Source: Paenibacillus sedimenti
Lineage (GTDB): Bacteria > Bacillota > Bacilli > Paenibacillales > NBRC-103111
Reading direction: 5' to 3'
Assembly: GCF_014534655.1 (NCBI RefSeq)
Contig: NZ_JACVVD010000016.1
Span: 1 to 64,000 of the forward strand
DNA length: 64,000 nt
Shown in pieces: positions 27,295-37,237 of the stretch; the first letter of the stretch is position 1; the number at the start of each line of letters is the position of its first letter. Below the pieces are notes generated by a model. That model was not told the origin of the DNA, did no database searches, and saw nothing but the letters and a program-made list of their open reading frames with translations. Made by a program: the position numbers and the translations under genes.

Positions 27295-30177
27295 TTAACC
27301 CACCGCGTCTTCTAATACTTCAAGACGTTTGGCATAATTCTCCGATCGCTCACGATCCCGCTCGAGGACCGGTTTCAAGTACTGTCCGGTGTACGAACCG
27401 GCCACTTTCACGACATCTTCCGGCGTACCGGAAGCGACGATCTGTCCGCCGCGGGTGCCGCCCTCCGGCCCCAGATCGATAAGGTGGTCCGCCGTCTTGA
27501 TGACATCGAGGTTATGCTCGATGACCAGTACGGTCTCACCGTTCTCGACGAGACGGTGAAGTACCTTCAGCAGACGATCGATATCGTGGATGTGGAGCCC
27601 CGTGGTGGGCTCATCAAGGATATAGATCGTCTTGCCCGTACTGCGGCGGTACAGCTCCGCCGCAAGCTTCACGCGCTGGGCTTCGCCGCCGGATAGCGTC
27701 GTTGCCGGCTGGCCGAGAGTCATGTAGCCCAGCCCTACATCGAGCAATGTTGTCAATTTCCGATGAATGCGGGGCAAGTTCTTGAAGAACTCGCAGCCGT
27801 CTTCAATCGTCATCTCCAACACTTCAGAAATGCTCTTGCCTTTGTATTTTACTTCCAACGTCTCCCGGTTATAACGCTTGCCTTTGCATACTTCGCAAGG
27901 TACGTAAACATCGGGCAAGAAGTGCATCTCAATTTTGATAATGCCGTCTCCGCTGCAGGCTTCACAGCGTCCGCCCTTCACGTTAAAACTGAAGCGGCCT
28001 TTCTTGTAGCCGCGAACCTTGGCTTCATTCGTGTTCGCGTAGACGTCACGGATATCGTCGAACACCCCGGTATACGTCGCCGGGTTAGAACGAGGCGTAC
28101 GACCGATTGGCGATTGGTCGATATCGATCACTTTGTCAACATGCTCCAACCCGTTGATCTCTTTATGCTCACCAGGACGAACCTTGGCCCCGTTCAGATC
28201 GCGTGCCAGCGTTTTGAACAGAATTTCATTGATCAGCGTGCTTTTACCGGAACCGGAAACGCCTGTCACGCATGTGAATACGCCAAGCGGCACTTTCGCC
28301 GAAACGTTGCGAAGATTGTTTTCCTTGGCTCCCTTCACCTCGATCCACTTACCGTTCGGCTTGCGTCTGGCGGAAGGAATAGGAATGAACTTTTTGCCGC
28401 TGAGATACTGTCCGGTCAATGAATTCGGGTCTTCCATTAACTCCTTGGGCGTACCTTGAGCAATCACTTGGCCGCCGTGAATACCCGCTCCAGGTCCGAT
28501 GTCGATAATATAATCGGCAGCCATCATCGTGTCCTCGTCATGTTCTACTACAATTAAGGTGTTGCCGAGATTCCGCATGTGCTCGAGCGTTTGAATCAAT
28601 CTCGTATTGTCACGCTGATGCAGTCCAATGCTCGGCTCGTCCAAAATGTACAGAACACCCATCAGACTCGATCCGATCTGCGTAGCCAAACGAATCCGTT
28701 GCGCTTCTCCGCCGGATAACGTACCTGCTGCCCGATGCATCGTTAAATAGTCTAATCCGACGTTAACCAGGAAGCCAAGACGGGCTCTAATTTCCTTAAG
28801 AATAAGATTAGAGATCGTCAGCTCTTTGTCGGTTAGCACGAGATTCCGGAACCATTCCTCAGCCTCACCGATGGACAGTGAAGTGGCATGGGCAATGTTC
28901 TTGCCGTTAATGGTTACGGCAAGCGTTTCCGGCTTCAGACGCTGTCCTTTGCACTTCGGACAAGGTTTAGTGCTCATATAGCTCTGAATGTGCTCGCGAA
29001 TGCCTTCGGAGAACGTATCTTTAAATCTGCGCTCCAGGTTGCGAATAATGCCTTCGAAGGGAACCAGCGCTTCCTTCGTCGCTCCCATATCGTTCTCGTA
29101 ACGGAAACGAATTTTTTCTCCGCCTGTTCCGTACAAAATCACTTTCATCTGATCATTCGTCAGTTCTGCAACCGGCATATCGCGCGGAATACCGTAATGT
29201 TCGCATACTGCCGCTAAATATTGCGGGTAATAGTTCGAAGTGCTGCCCGCCCAGGCTTCAAATGCTCCCTCTTCAATGCTGAGCTTATTATTCGGTACAA
29301 GCAGATCCGGGTCAATGATCATTTGGCTGCCAAGACCGTCGCATTCGGGACATGCTCCGAACGGACTATTGAAGGAGAACATTCTTGGAGCGAGCTCTTC
29401 AATGCTAAAGCCGCATTCCGGACAAGCCAAATTCTGGCTGAACATCAGTTCTTCCTGGTCGATCACATCCACAATGACGCGCCCGTTCGCCAGCTTGAGC
29501 GCCGTTTCCAAAGAATCGGCAAGGCGTGCGTGAACATCGTCTTTAACAACGATACGGTCAACGACGACATCGATGGTATGTTTTTTGTTTTTATCCAACT
29601 CGATCTTCTCAGAGAGGTCAAGGGTTTCGCCATTGACACGAACTCGAACAAATCCTTGCTTCTGAATATCTGTAAACAGCTTTGTATGTTCACCTTTGCG
29701 CCCGGATACGAGCGGAGCGAGAATTTGAAGCTTCGTACGTTCCGGATACTCCATGATCCGGTCAACCATTTGTTCCACGGTTTGCGACGTAATCTCAATG
29801 CCATGCGTCGGACAATGAGGCCGTCCGATACGGGCAAACAAAAGCCGTAAATAGTCGTAGATTTCCGTTACCGTTCCGACGGTGGAACGCGGATTGCGGC
29901 TTGTTGTCTTTTGGTCGATGGAAATCGCCGGTGACAATCCCTCAATGGAATCCACATCCGGCTTATCCATCTGCCCAAGAAACTGTCTTGCATAGGCAGA
30001 TAACGATTCGACGTATCTACGCTGGCCTTCCGCGTAAATCGTATCAAAGGCGAGCGATGACTTGCCCGAGCCGCTCAGCCCCGTTAGCACAACGAACTTA
30101 TCTCGTGGAATCGTTACGTCGATATTCTTCAGATTATGAGCTCTCGCTCCTTTAATGACGATATTATCTCTGGACAC
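27295..30177 (-). CDS. uvrA: Excinuclease ABC subunit A
   Basis: A 960-residue damage sensor of nucleotide excision repair. It has two ABC ATPase modules: Walker [15 protein letters not shown] near residue 31, with its signature [12 protein letters not shown] and [15 protein letters not shown], and a second Walker [16 protein letters not shown] with [12 protein letters not shown] and [12 protein letters not shown]. Zinc modules are [11 protein letters not shown]...CPECDG and the C-terminal CEACSGDG...CEVCKG. GTG start with GGAGAGGAAGGG upstream. It lies 49 bp after uvrB, so UvrB and UvrA are made from one transcript. Full family length. Confidence 0.98.
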   Translation of the reverse strand: MSRDNIVIKGARAHNLKNIDVTIPRDKFVVLTGLSGSGKSSLAFDTIYAEGQRRYVESLSAYARQFLGQMDKPDVDSIEGLSPAISIDQKTTSRNPRSTVGTVTEIYDYLRLLFARIGRPHCPTHGIEITSQTVEQMVDRIMEYPERTKLQILAPLVSGRKGEHTKLFTDIQKQGFVRVRVNGETLDLSEKIELDKNKKHTIDVVVDRIVVKDDVHARLADSLETALKLANGRVIVDVIDQEELMFSQNLACPECGFSIEELAPRMFSFNSPFGACPECDGLGSQMIIDPDLLVPNNKLSIEEGAFEAWAGSTSNYYPQYLAAVCEHYGIPRDMPVAELTNDQMKVILYGTGGEKIRFRYENDMGATKEALVPFEGIIRNLERRFKDTFSEGIREHIQSYMSTKPCPKCKGQRLKPETLAVTINGKNIAHATSLSIGEAEEWFRNLVLTDKELTISNLILKEIRARLGFLVNVGLDYLTMHRAAGTLSGGEAQRIRLATQIGSSLMGVLYILDEPSIGLHQRDNTRLIQTLEHMRNLGNTLIVVEHDEDTMMAADYIIDIGPGAGIHGGQVIAQGTPKELMEDPNSLTGQYLSGKKFIPIPSARRKPNGKWIEVKGAKENNLRNVSAKVPLGVFTCVTGVSGSGKSTLINEILFKTLARDLNGAKVRPGEHKEINGLEHVDKVIDIDQSPIGRTPRSNPATYTGVFDDIRDVYANTNEAKVRGYKKGRFSFNVKGGRCEACSGDGIIKIEMHFLPDVYVPCEVCKGKRYNRETLEVKYKGKSISEVLEMTIEDGCEFFKNLPRIHRKLTTLLDVGLGYMTLGQPATTLSGGEAQRVKLAAELYRRSTGKTIYILDEPTTGLHIHDIDRLLKVLHRLVENGETVLVIEHNLDVIKTADHLIDLGPEGGTRGGQIVASGTPEDVVKVAGSYTGQYLKPVLERDRERSENYAKRLEVLEDAVG

Positions 30178-30211
30178 GAATACCCTTCCTCTCCAAGCCT
30201 TTTTATCTATT

Positions 30212-30240
30212 AAGCTGAAGCCTAAATTAGGCTTCAGCTT
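30212..30240 (-). other. Hairpin straddling the uvrB stop codon
   Basis: A perfect 13-bp stem AAGCTGAAGCCTA/TAGGCTTCAGCTT with a 3-nt loop. The 5' arm contains the last codons and the stop of uvrB; the 3' arm lies in the uvrB-uvrA gap. No T-run follows, so it is more likely an mRNA stability or processing element than a terminator. Confidence 0.6.
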
Positions 30241-32224
30241 TCATTTCCATAATAGCGTCACGAAGCTCTGCGGCTCGCTCGAACTGCAGGTTCTTGGCCG
30301 CCTCTTTCATCTCGGCCTCCAACCTTTCGATTAACGAAGCGCGATCTTTCTTCGACATCTTCTCGCCCTTCATCCCGGTGAGATAATCCGCCTTCTGCTC
30401 CGCCACCTTCGTTGCCTCGATGACATCGCGTACTTTCTTCGCAATGGTTTGCGGCGTAATACCATGCTTCGCGTTATACGCCTCTTGAATGGTTCGGCGT
30501 CGGTTCGTCTCCCGGATCGCTTTATCCATAGAGTCGGTGATTTTATCCCCGTACATGATGACACGGCCTTCAGCGTTACGCGCCGCACGGCCGATCGTTT
30601 GGATCAGCGAACGCTCCGCACGCAGGAAACCTTCTTTATCCGCATCCAAGATGGCGACAAGCGACACTTCCGGCAAGTCGAGACCTTCTCTCAACAGGTT
30701 GATCCCCACAAGAACGTGGAACGTCCCCAGACGGAGATCACGCAGAATTTGCATCCGTTCGAACGTTTTGATATCGGAGTGCAGATAGCGCACTTTGACG
30801 CCAATTTCTTTAAAGTAATCCGTTAAATCCTCTGACATCTTCTTCGTTAGCGTCGTTACCAGGACCCGCTCGTCTTTGCGAATCCGGTCTTGAATTTCTG
30901 CCAAAAGATCGTCAATCTGACCCTTGGTTGGTCTTACTTCGATAATTGGATCAAGCAGCCCTGTCGGACGAATGATTTGTTGAACCATTTCCGGACATTG
31001 TTCAAGCTCATAGGGTCCAGGCGTTGCTGAAATATATAAAATTTGACTGAGTTTCTCTTCAAACTCCTCAAAGCGAAGCGGTCGGTTATCAAGAGCGGAA
31101 GGTAAACGGAAACCATGATCGACCAGCACTTCTTTCCTCGCCCGGTCGCCATTGTACATGGCCCTAATTTGCGGCAGCGTCACGTGGGATTCGTCGACCA
31201 TAACCAGCATGTCTTTCGGGAAATAGTCCATAAGCGTGTACGGCGTCGCTCCACGTTCACGGAATGTTAATGGTCCCGAATAGTTCTCAATGCCGGAGCA
31301 GAAACCCATCTCCTGCATCATTTCCATATCGTAGCGCGTCCGTTGTTCCAGCCTCTGCGCCTCCAGCAGCTTCCCTTGCCCGCGAAGCTCCGCAAGCCGA
31401 TCCTCCAGCTCCTGCTCGATATTCACGAGCGCTCGCTTCATCGTATCTTCGTGCGTCACGAAATGTGACGCCGGGAAAATGGCGGCATGCTCGCGTTCCC
31501 CGATAATCTCGCCCGTTAGCACGTTGATCTCCGTTATCCGTTCGATCTCGTCGCCAAACAGCTCAACTCTGATCGCATGCTCGCCTTGAGAAGCCGGAAA
31601 AATCTCAACGACATCTCCGCGCACCCGGAATGTACCGCGCACAAAGTTCAGATCATTCCTCTGGTATTGGATATCCACGAGCCTGTGCAAAATCTCATTG
31701 CGCGACTTCTCCATCCCTACACGCAAAGAAAGCAGCAGAGAGCCGTACTCCATCGGCGATCCTAAGCCGTAAATACACGATACACTCGCAACAATGATGA
31801 CGTCCCGGCGTTCGAACAGCGAACTGGTTGCCGAATGACGCAGCTTATCAATTTCTTCATTAATGCTGGAGTCTTTCTCGATGTATGTGTCAGTGGAAGG
31901 AATGTAGGCTTCTGGCTGGAAATAATCGTAGTAGCTGACGAAATAGGAGACGGCATTATGAGGGAAAAATTCTTTAAATTCGCTGCACAGCTGTGCGGCT
32001 AACGTTTTATTATGTGCAATGATCAGAGTAGGACGGTTTAGCTTTGCGATCACCTGAGCGGCCGTGAACGTTTTCCCCGTTCCCGTAGCCCCAAGCAGCG
32101 TCTGGTACCTATTCCCCGCTTCGATGCTTTTGACAATTTCCTCAATCGCTTTTGGCTGATCGCCTTGCGGGGAAAATTCGGAAACGAGCTCAAACTTCTT
32201 TGAACTGACCACAATATCACTCAT
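30227..32224 (-). CDS. uvrB: Excinuclease ABC subunit B
   Basis: A 665-residue repair helicase that loads on damage and recruits UvrC. Motifs include Walker [17 protein letters not shown], the beta-hairpin region [44 protein letters not shown] and [14 protein letters not shown]. The C-terminal UvrC-binding domain is [28 protein letters not shown] with AGGTGA upstream. First gene of uvrB-uvrA, with its own sigma-A promoter and a LexA-like site upstream. Confidence 0.98.
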   Translation of the reverse strand: MSDIVVSSKKFELVSEFSPQGDQPKAIEEIVKSIEAGNRYQTLLGATGTGKTFTAAQVIAKLNRPTLIIAHNKTLAAQLCSEFKEFFPHNAVSYFVSYYDYFQPEAYIPSTDTYIEKDSSINEEIDKLRHSATSSLFERRDVIIVASVSCIYGLGSPMEYGSLLLSLRVGMEKSRNEILHRLVDIQYQRNDLNFVRGTFRVRGDVVEIFPASQGEHAIRVELFGDEIERITEINVLTGEIIGEREHAAIFPASHFVTHEDTMKRALVNIEQELEDRLAELRGQGKLLEAQRLEQRTRYDMEMMQEMGFCSGIENYSGPLTFRERGATPYTLMDYFPKDMLVMVDESHVTLPQIRAMYNGDRARKEVLVDHGFRLPSALDNRPLRFEEFEEKLSQILYISATPGPYELEQCPEMVQQIIRPTGLLDPIIEVRPTKGQIDDLLAEIQDRIRKDERVLVTTLTKKMSEDLTDYFKEIGVKVRYLHSDIKTFERMQILRDLRLGTFHVLVGINLLREGLDLPEVSLVAILDADKEGFLRAERSLIQTIGRAARNAEGRVIMYGDKITDSMDKAIRETNRRRTIQEAYNAKHGITPQTIAKKVRDVIEATKVAEQKADYLTGMKGEKMSKKDRASLIERLEAEMKEAAKNLQFERAAELRDAIMEMKAEA

Positions 32225-32327
32225 TAATTATCACCTACCATGGAAATAAATCGGACTTTTATCCTATAAACATTCGTTTTGCAGTTTCCGATAAAGAAGT
32301 AGAACTTCCAACATTTCCTTTTTATAA

Positions 32328-32378
32328 GAATGTTTGTTCTGGTTTTTCCATTATACCCTTTTTGCACATTTGATGCAA
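32328..32378 (-). promoter_or_regulatory. uvrB promoter with LexA (SOS) box
   Basis: On the minus strand TTGCAT (32373-32378), 17-bp spacer, TATAAT (32350-32355). Just downstream, GAATGTTTGTTC (plus-strand reading, 32328-32339) differs by one base from the Gram-positive LexA box GAACNNNNGTTC and forms an AGAA/TTCT dyad. This placement would let LexA block initiation. SOS control of uvrBA is established in Bacillus. Confidence 0.7.
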
Positions 32379-32500
32379 ACTGGATTATTTATTCTCAACC
32401 CAATTTGCATCGTCGATGCAAACTGGATTATTTATTCTCGACCCAATTTGCATCGTCGATGCAAACTGGATTATTTCCCTCGATGCGAACGGCTATATCT
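32372..32500. repeat. 43-bp tandem palindromic repeats
   Basis: GATGCAAACTGGATTATTT begins at 32372, 32415 and 32458, a period of exactly 43 bp. Units 1 and 2 differ at one base; unit 3 breaks off. Each unit begins GATGCAAA and ends TTTGCATC, so each can fold as a hairpin. Degraded copies (GATGCGAACGGCTATATCT and CTGCAAACGGCTATATCTT) follow up to 32543. The first unit contains the -35 of the uvrB promoter. It is not a CRISPR: there are no unique spacers. Confidence 0.85.
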
Positions 32501-32571
32501 ACAATTATGCCTATTTACATCTTGCTGCAAACGGCTATATCTTCATAACACCTTTTAGGAGTGGTACAATT

Positions 32572-33366
32572 ATGGATTTAACAACGGTCTTGGGATTACT
32601 ATTAGGACTGGCAGGTTTAATTGGAGGTTACATGTGGGATGGCGGCCACATCAGCTCCTTGATCATTCCAAGTGCTATGCTGATCGTGTTTGGTGGCACG
32701 TTCGGAGCAGTTGCGGTAAGCTTCCCCGGTTCCATTTTGGCGAAAATCCCCAAAGCGCTTGGCATTGCCTTCAAACAGGAAAAACGTGATTCTGTTGCGA
32801 CCATCGAAGAAATCGTCGACATGGCCACAGTCGCGCGAAGAGAGGGCGTACTTGCTCTGGAGCAGCGCGCTCAAGAACATCCGAACCCCTTCCTGAAGGA
32901 CGGTCTGTTGATGGTGGTTGACGGAACGGATCCGGAGCTTACGAGACAAATTCTCGAGCTGGAAATGGATGCGGTCGAAAACCAGGTTGATCATATGGCT
33001 AAAGTATTCGAAGCCGGCGGCGGCTATGCCCCCACTATGGGTATCATCGGTACGGTCATGGGACTGATTCACGTTCTGGGCAACCTGGAAAACCCTTCAA
33101 CACTGGGTCCGGCCATTGCTGTTGCTTTCACTGCAACACTCTACGGAGTTATGAGCGCGAATCTGATCTACCTCCCTATCGCAAGTAAAATCAAGCTGCG
33201 CGGCAAAGAGATGATGTCCGAAATGGAGCTGATGTTAGAGGGCATTCTGGCTCTGCAAGCCGGTGAAAATCCGGCATTAATCAAGAAAAAACTGACCTCC
33301 TTCCTTCATGACAAATCAGCGAAGAACCAAGTAGAGGCAGGTGCTGAAGATGGCGAGGAGAGGTAA
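32572..33366 (+). CDS. motA: Flagellar motor stator protein MotA (MotA/MotP family)
   Basis: 264 residues from ATG 32572 (AGGAGTGG upstream), the normal MotA length. The longer reading frame from 32416 only translates the tandem repeats. It has four membrane helices: two near the N-terminus (VLGLLLGLAGLIGG, LIIPSAMLIVFGGTFGAVAV) and two after residue 150 (YAPTMGIIGTVMGLIHVL, AIAVAFTATLYGVMSANLIYLPIA). Between them is the cytoplasmic loop with RREGVLALE that contacts FliG. With MotB it forms the ion-conducting stator. Residue patterns in the last helices recall MotP, so the coupling ion could be sodium; this is not settled. It overlaps motB by 17 bp. Confidence 0.9.
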   Translation: MDLTTVLGLLLGLAGLIGGYMWDGGHISSLIIPSAMLIVFGGTFGAVAVSFPGSILAKIPKALGIAFKQEKRDSVATIEEIVDMATVARREGVLALEQRAQEHPNPFLKDGLLMVVDGTDPELTRQILELEMDAVENQVDHMAKVFEAGGGYAPTMGIIGTVMGLIHVLGNLENPSTLGPAIAVAFTATLYGVMSANLIYLPIASKIKLRGKEMMSEMELMLEGILALQAGENPALIKKKLTSFLHDKSAKNQVEAGAEDGEER

Positions 33367-34171
33367 GAAGCAGGAGGAGCATGTGAACCACGAAAGATGG
33401 CTCATCACCTACGCCGATTTGATCACCTTGCTCCTGGTATTTTTCATCATCATGTACGCCATGAGTAAAATCGATTCCCAAAAGTATGCCGTCCTCGCGC
33501 AGGTGTTAAACCTACAGTTCCAGAAAGCAGATTCGGTTCTCGACAAAGGGCACGGCATCAGCGGCCAAATGACGCCAAAACAAGGCGACGCAGACAGTAA
33601 AGATAAAGAATTCACGCAACATAATCAAGACGTTCAGAAGGAAGAACACGATAAAAGCAAGCCGGAAGACAGCGAGAAAGAAAAGCGTGAAAAAGAACTT
33701 CAAGACCTCTTAACGCAAGTCCAAGCCTACATAACGGATCAAAATATACAGGCACAGGTTTCAGCAAGCGATACCGATCGAGGGGTTGCGATAACCCTTA
33801 ACGATCTATTCTTGTTCGATCTGGGTAAAGCGGATTTAAAAGCGGCATCTATCCCGATTCTTCAAAAACTCGCGTCGCTATTTCCTACTCTGAACAGCAA
33901 AGTCAGCATTGAAGGCCATACGGACAACCTCCCTCTGGCAACAGGCTCCCCTTTCAAAGATAACTGGGGCTTATCATTTGCCCGGTCGTTATCCGTACTT
34001 CGTTACTTTAGCGATACGGCCGGCCTTGATGATCATAAATTCATTGCCACCGCCTATGCTGATACGATGCCCAAAGTCAGTAATGACAGCGATGAAAACC
34101 GTGCAAAGAACCGACGTGTTGAAATTATCGTTCTGCGTAATGAATCGAATCCTGCCTCTGCCGCAAAATGA
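33350..34171 (+). CDS. motB: Flagellar motor stator protein MotB (OmpA-like)
   Basis: 273 residues from ATG 33350. A basic N-terminus (MARRGKKQEEHV) precedes a single membrane helix, RWLITYADLITLLLVFF, in which the aspartate of YADL is the essential ion-binding residue. A charged linker (about 85-120) leads to an OmpA/MotB peptidoglycan-binding domain with VSIEGHTDNLPLAT and SFARSLSVLRYF. It anchors the stator to the wall. The overlap with motA suggests coupled translation. I saw no sigma-D promoter for the pair, so it may be expressed from upstream sequence around the tandem repeats. Confidence 0.92.
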   Translation: MARRGKKQEEHVNHERWLITYADLITLLLVFFIIMYAMSKIDSQKYAVLAQVLNLQFQKADSVLDKGHGISGQMTPKQGDADSKDKEFTQHNQDVQKEEHDKSKPEDSEKEKREKELQDLLTQVQAYITDQNIQAQVSASDTDRGVAITLNDLFLFDLGKADLKAASIPILQKLASLFPTLNSKVSIEGHTDNLPLATGSPFKDNWGLSFARSLSVLRYFSDTAGLDDHKFIATAYADTMPKVSNDSDENRAKNRRVEIIVLRNESNPASAAK

Positions 34172-34175
34172 AATG

Positions 34176-34214
34176 AAGACCCTGCCTCTCGCCAAGAGAA
34201 TCAGGGTCTTTTTG
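34176..34214 (+). terminator. Terminator of motAB
   Basis: Stem AAGACCCTG/CAGGGTCTT with an inner CTCT/AGAG stem, followed by TTTTT; 4 bp after the motB stop. It faces the minJ-like gene and may serve both strands. Confidence 0.85.
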
Positions 34215-34225
34215 CGTAAGTAGAC

Positions 34226-35509
34226 TTACATGGATTTAGTCGAGTCGTTCGATAGGAGCCCGGTCAACTTACCTCTTAGAAAGGAGAAAAGGTGCAGCGG
34301 CCTATGTTCCACATAATAAAGCGCTTGTTGATCCGGAGCCAAAATAATGCCGAGCTGATGGTGTTCACCGGAGAAAATCGCGCGCTGGAGAAAGCGTACT
34401 TCACCCTGATGATTCAGTACTTCCAGCTTACAAAAAGCAGCATTCAGCTGCATCGCAGCATGGAGATCGGTTTTGGTTGACACTTTGTGCCCATTTACCT
34501 TATGGATGAGCTCTCCCGCTTGGATGCCCAAGTCCTCCGCCGGACTGCCAGGTACAACGGCCAACACCATAAGCCCTTGCTGTGAGTGGACGAAGAACGG
34601 CCTTTCCTTCGATTCTATCCAACGATTGTAACCGATGAGAGCTTCATGTAAACCGATGCTCAGCACGGCAGCTACGATGATTAGCGGTGACCAGAAGTGA
34701 GCCGCGATTGCGGTCCCGAACAGAATCAAGCCATATAAGTACAATAGGCGGGAACTCATCTGCGTTTGTTTCCGCGGCAGCTTGGAGACGGTCAGCTCGG
34801 TGAAGCCGATCATCGCCGGGAATGCAAGCAGCGTCCAGCCTGAGGCGAGGTTAGCGCCAAGCAGCGTCCCCCAAGGAATCCCTTGCGTACTACCTCCGGC
34901 CAGCGGTACCAAAAGGAATAGCGGAACCGGCCAGAAGCCCTGAAGCTGGTAGCCGCCGATGATTTTACCCCGCTTCCCTTCGAGGAATAACGGACTCGCC
35001 ATTCGCGACCCCTGAAATCCGACCAGCAAGCCCTCTAATAGATGGAGGATGGCGACAATCACCAGTAAAGATGGAATATCAGCATTAACCACGATGTCAA
35101 GGACCGGGACTGCTTCCTGTAAGCCGGACACATTCGGCAGCCACCCGACAACCGCATGAGCAATGCCCAAGATTCCAACCGCATAAGCAAGGCATAAGAA
35201 TCTCACACGTACGATTAACAGCACCACCGTAATCGCCCACAACAGAATGACCGCATCCGCTTGCACAGTCACGCCAACGAAGAGCATGACCACAGAGGCG
35301 CTCAGACCGCCGATCCAGCCCCAAAGCACCGTGCGCCAAGTCTCGTCCAGCAATGAATGGAGCCTGGTGTGAAACAATTTACGCTCCAATTGCACTTGCT
35401 TCCGGTACTGCAGCACGATAAACAAAATGCCTATATAGTAAAAAGGATTCAAAAACAGCTGAAGTACACCATGCAGCAATCTTTCCAAGAGTTGAATCGC
35501 CAGATCCAT
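34226..35509 (-). CDS. minJ: PDZ-domain membrane protein, MinJ-like
   Basis: 427 residues with about eight predicted membrane segments in the first 300, then a PDZ domain (about 305-395: GLMVLAVVPGSPAEDLGIQ, GELIHKVNGHKVSTKTDL). The same architecture and the position next to ctpB and ftsEX match B. subtilis MinJ (YvjD), which links DivIVA to the MinCD division inhibitor at poles and septa. Sequence identity to MinJ cannot be measured here, so the symbol rests on layout and synteny. AAGGAG upstream of the ATG. Last gene of the minus-strand ftsE-ftsX-M23-ctpB-minJ series, separated from ctpB by a hairpin. Confidence 0.75.
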   Translation of the reverse strand: MDLAIQLLERLLHGVLQLFLNPFYYIGILFIVLQYRKQVQLERKLFHTRLHSLLDETWRTVLWGWIGGLSASVVMLFVGVTVQADAVILLWAITVVLLIVRVRFLCLAYAVGILGIAHAVVGWLPNVSGLQEAVPVLDIVVNADIPSLLVIVAILHLLEGLLVGFQGSRMASPLFLEGKRGKIIGGYQLQGFWPVPLFLLVPLAGGSTQGIPWGTLLGANLASGWTLLAFPAMIGFTELTVSKLPRKQTQMSSRLLYLYGLILFGTAIAAHFWSPLIIVAAVLSIGLHEALIGYNRWIESKERPFFVHSQQGLMVLAVVPGSPAEDLGIQAGELIHKVNGHKVSTKTDLHAAMQLNAAFCKLEVLNHQGEVRFLQRAIFSGEHHQLGIILAPDQQALYYVEHRPLHLFSFLRGKLTGLLSNDSTKSM

Positions 35510-35539
35510 AGATTCGGGGCTCCTTGATGAAAAAGAAAT

Positions 35540-35565
35540 AGGAAGGCTGCCTCTGCAACCTTCCT
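35540..35565 (-). terminator. Hairpin between ctpB and minJ-like genes
   Basis: AGGAAGG/CCTTCCT stem with inner TGC/GCA pairs, followed on the minus strand by ATTTCTTTTTC. A terminator or partial attenuator 67 bp downstream of ctpB. Confidence 0.6.
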
Positions 35566-35631
35566 AAACTATTTCGACCATGAGCGCTTATTTCCTGCCG
35601 CTGATGACGAATTTCCAACATCTGATCAACT

Positions 35632-37095
35632 TTATTTCCCGATCTGTTTTTGCAATTCCTGAACCGCCGCTTTCAATTGCGCATCGTTCTTCGGCTCACG
35701 AATTTGCGCCAGGATCGCTCTTTCCAGCTTATTCGCTGTTTCCGTATCCACTTCACCGGTCATCGGCAAACCGTTCGTACGCTGGAACGCCTTCACCGCT
35801 GTTGCGGTCTTATCGTTGAAGTAACCGTCCGATCGTTCCGTTGAGAAACCAAGTCCATTGAGCATCAATTGTAAGTTCTTCACATCGTCGCTGTTGCTAT
35901 CCTGCTTCAGCACCGATTTCTTGGAGAGAGGCGCCGCTTTGAAATAGGCCGGCTGCTCGACCGGAATGTCCGGTTGGATGCCCTTTTTATGGATCCAATT
36001 GCCGTTAGGCGTTAACCACTTGTACACGGTCATCTTAATGTTGCTGCCATCGCCCATTTCCTTCTCGAAAGTCACCTGAACGGTTCCTTTCCCGTAGGAT
36101 GTTTCCCCAATAACTTTGCTGCCTACAGCTTCCTGGAAAGCCCCGGCCAAAATCTCGGAGGCGCTGGCGCTGCCTTTATTCACCAGAACAGTAACCGGGT
36201 ATTTCTTGCCTGTACCTGTCGAAGGCGTCGGCTCCCGCTTCCCATCGCGGTTCTCGACCTGCACGATCGGTTTACCGCTCTGTACAAACGGATTGACGAT
36301 GTCTACGACCACATTGAGCAGACCGCCCGGATCGTTGCGCACATCGATGACAAGACCTTTCATCCCCTTTGCTTCAAGCTTCTTCAGCTCTTCCGCGAAG
36401 CGCGTTGCCGTATACGCCGAAAACTGGCGGATCTCAATCTTGCCGATTTGGTCCTGGAGCATTTCGGCATAGACCGTTTCCACATCGATATTATCTCGGA
36501 CGACGATGACCTGAATCGGATCGTTCACGCCTTGTCGGATCAATTCCAGCTTCGCCTGCGTTCCTTTGGGGCCGCGGATTTTCATGACAGCTTGATTGAG
36601 CGTGAGTCCGTCCAGCTTATCGCCGTTAACCGAAACGATCACATCGTTGGCTTGAATGCCCGCTTTCTCAGCCGGCGATCCTTTGATCGGGGATACAATG
36701 ACGAACTTTCCTTCATCGATCGAAACCTCAGCGCCAATACCTTGGAAAGAAGACGAAATACTTTCATCGAATTGTTTCGCTTCCTTCTGATCCATATACA
36801 CGGTGAACGGATCCTCGAGCGCATCAAGCATGCCGTTAATCGCGCCGTTGACCAGCTTATCATGGTCGGTTTGGGTCAAATACTTGCTCTCGATCAACTG
36901 ATAAGTCGTCGCGATTTTGTTCAAATCCTTGCTCGAAAGTCCTGAGGAAGTGGCGGCAGAGGCTGCGGCGCTGCCCGCCGGCTTCTCCTTCCATCCCCAG
37001 AATGTCGAGGAGTCAACAATCGTTAATGTCAAAATGCTGCTTGCAAACATCGCTAACAAGACAAAAGCAAGCACGGTGCGTCCTTTAAACTGCAC
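35632..37095 (-). CDS. ctpB: S41 carboxy-terminal processing protease CtpB
   Basis: 487 residues from GTG 37095. Upstream AAAGGTGGTGA differs by one base from the ideal Shine-Dalgarno, and the product then starts MQFKGRTVLAFVLLAMF, as in relatives. The longest frame from TTG 37209 adds 38 unrelated residues. It has an N-terminal membrane helix, PDZ domain (GIGAEVSIDEGKFVIVSPI, GSPAEKAGIQANDVIVSVNG), and S41 domain with catalytic serine in VNKGSASASEILAGA and lysine in GETSYGKGTVQ. A C-terminal peptidoglycan-binding module follows (LMLNGLGFSTERSDGYF). B. subtilis CtpB cleaves SpoIVFA during sporulation; a similar role is inferred. Confidence 0.92.
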   Translation of the reverse strand: MQFKGRTVLAFVLLAMFASSILTLTIVDSSTFWGWKEKPAGSAAASAATSSGLSSKDLNKIATTYQLIESKYLTQTDHDKLVNGAINGMLDALEDPFTVYMDQKEAKQFDESISSSFQGIGAEVSIDEGKFVIVSPIKGSPAEKAGIQANDVIVSVNGDKLDGLTLNQAVMKIRGPKGTQAKLELIRQGVNDPIQVIVVRDNIDVETVYAEMLQDQIGKIEIRQFSAYTATRFAEELKKLEAKGMKGLVIDVRNDPGGLLNVVVDIVNPFVQSGKPIVQVENRDGKREPTPSTGTGKKYPVTVLVNKGSASASEILAGAFQEAVGSKVIGETSYGKGTVQVTFEKEMGDGSNIKMTVYKWLTPNGNWIHKKGIQPDIPVEQPAYFKAAPLSKKSVLKQDSNSDDVKNLQLMLNGLGFSTERSDGYFNDKTATAVKAFQRTNGLPMTGEVDTETANKLERAILAQIREPKNDAQLKAAVQELQKQIGK

Positions 37096-37237
37096 AGCGT
37101 GATTCACCACCTTTTCATCCATAAACCCGTAAAATACCGAAAGCAGGCTTGCACTGTTGCTGCCAGGAGCCCGCTTTCCGTTCGAGTCCGCCTGTTTAGT
37201 ATATGACAAGCCATCCTCGTTTTATAACCAAGTTGTC

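Noticed and set aside
32372-32500. Possible CRISPR array
   Set aside because: The 43-bp units are contiguous with no unique spacers, and no cas gene is nearby.
32416-32571. N-terminal extension of MotA
   Set aside because: It only translates the tandem repeats. ATG 32572 has AGGAGTGG upstream and gives the standard MotA length.
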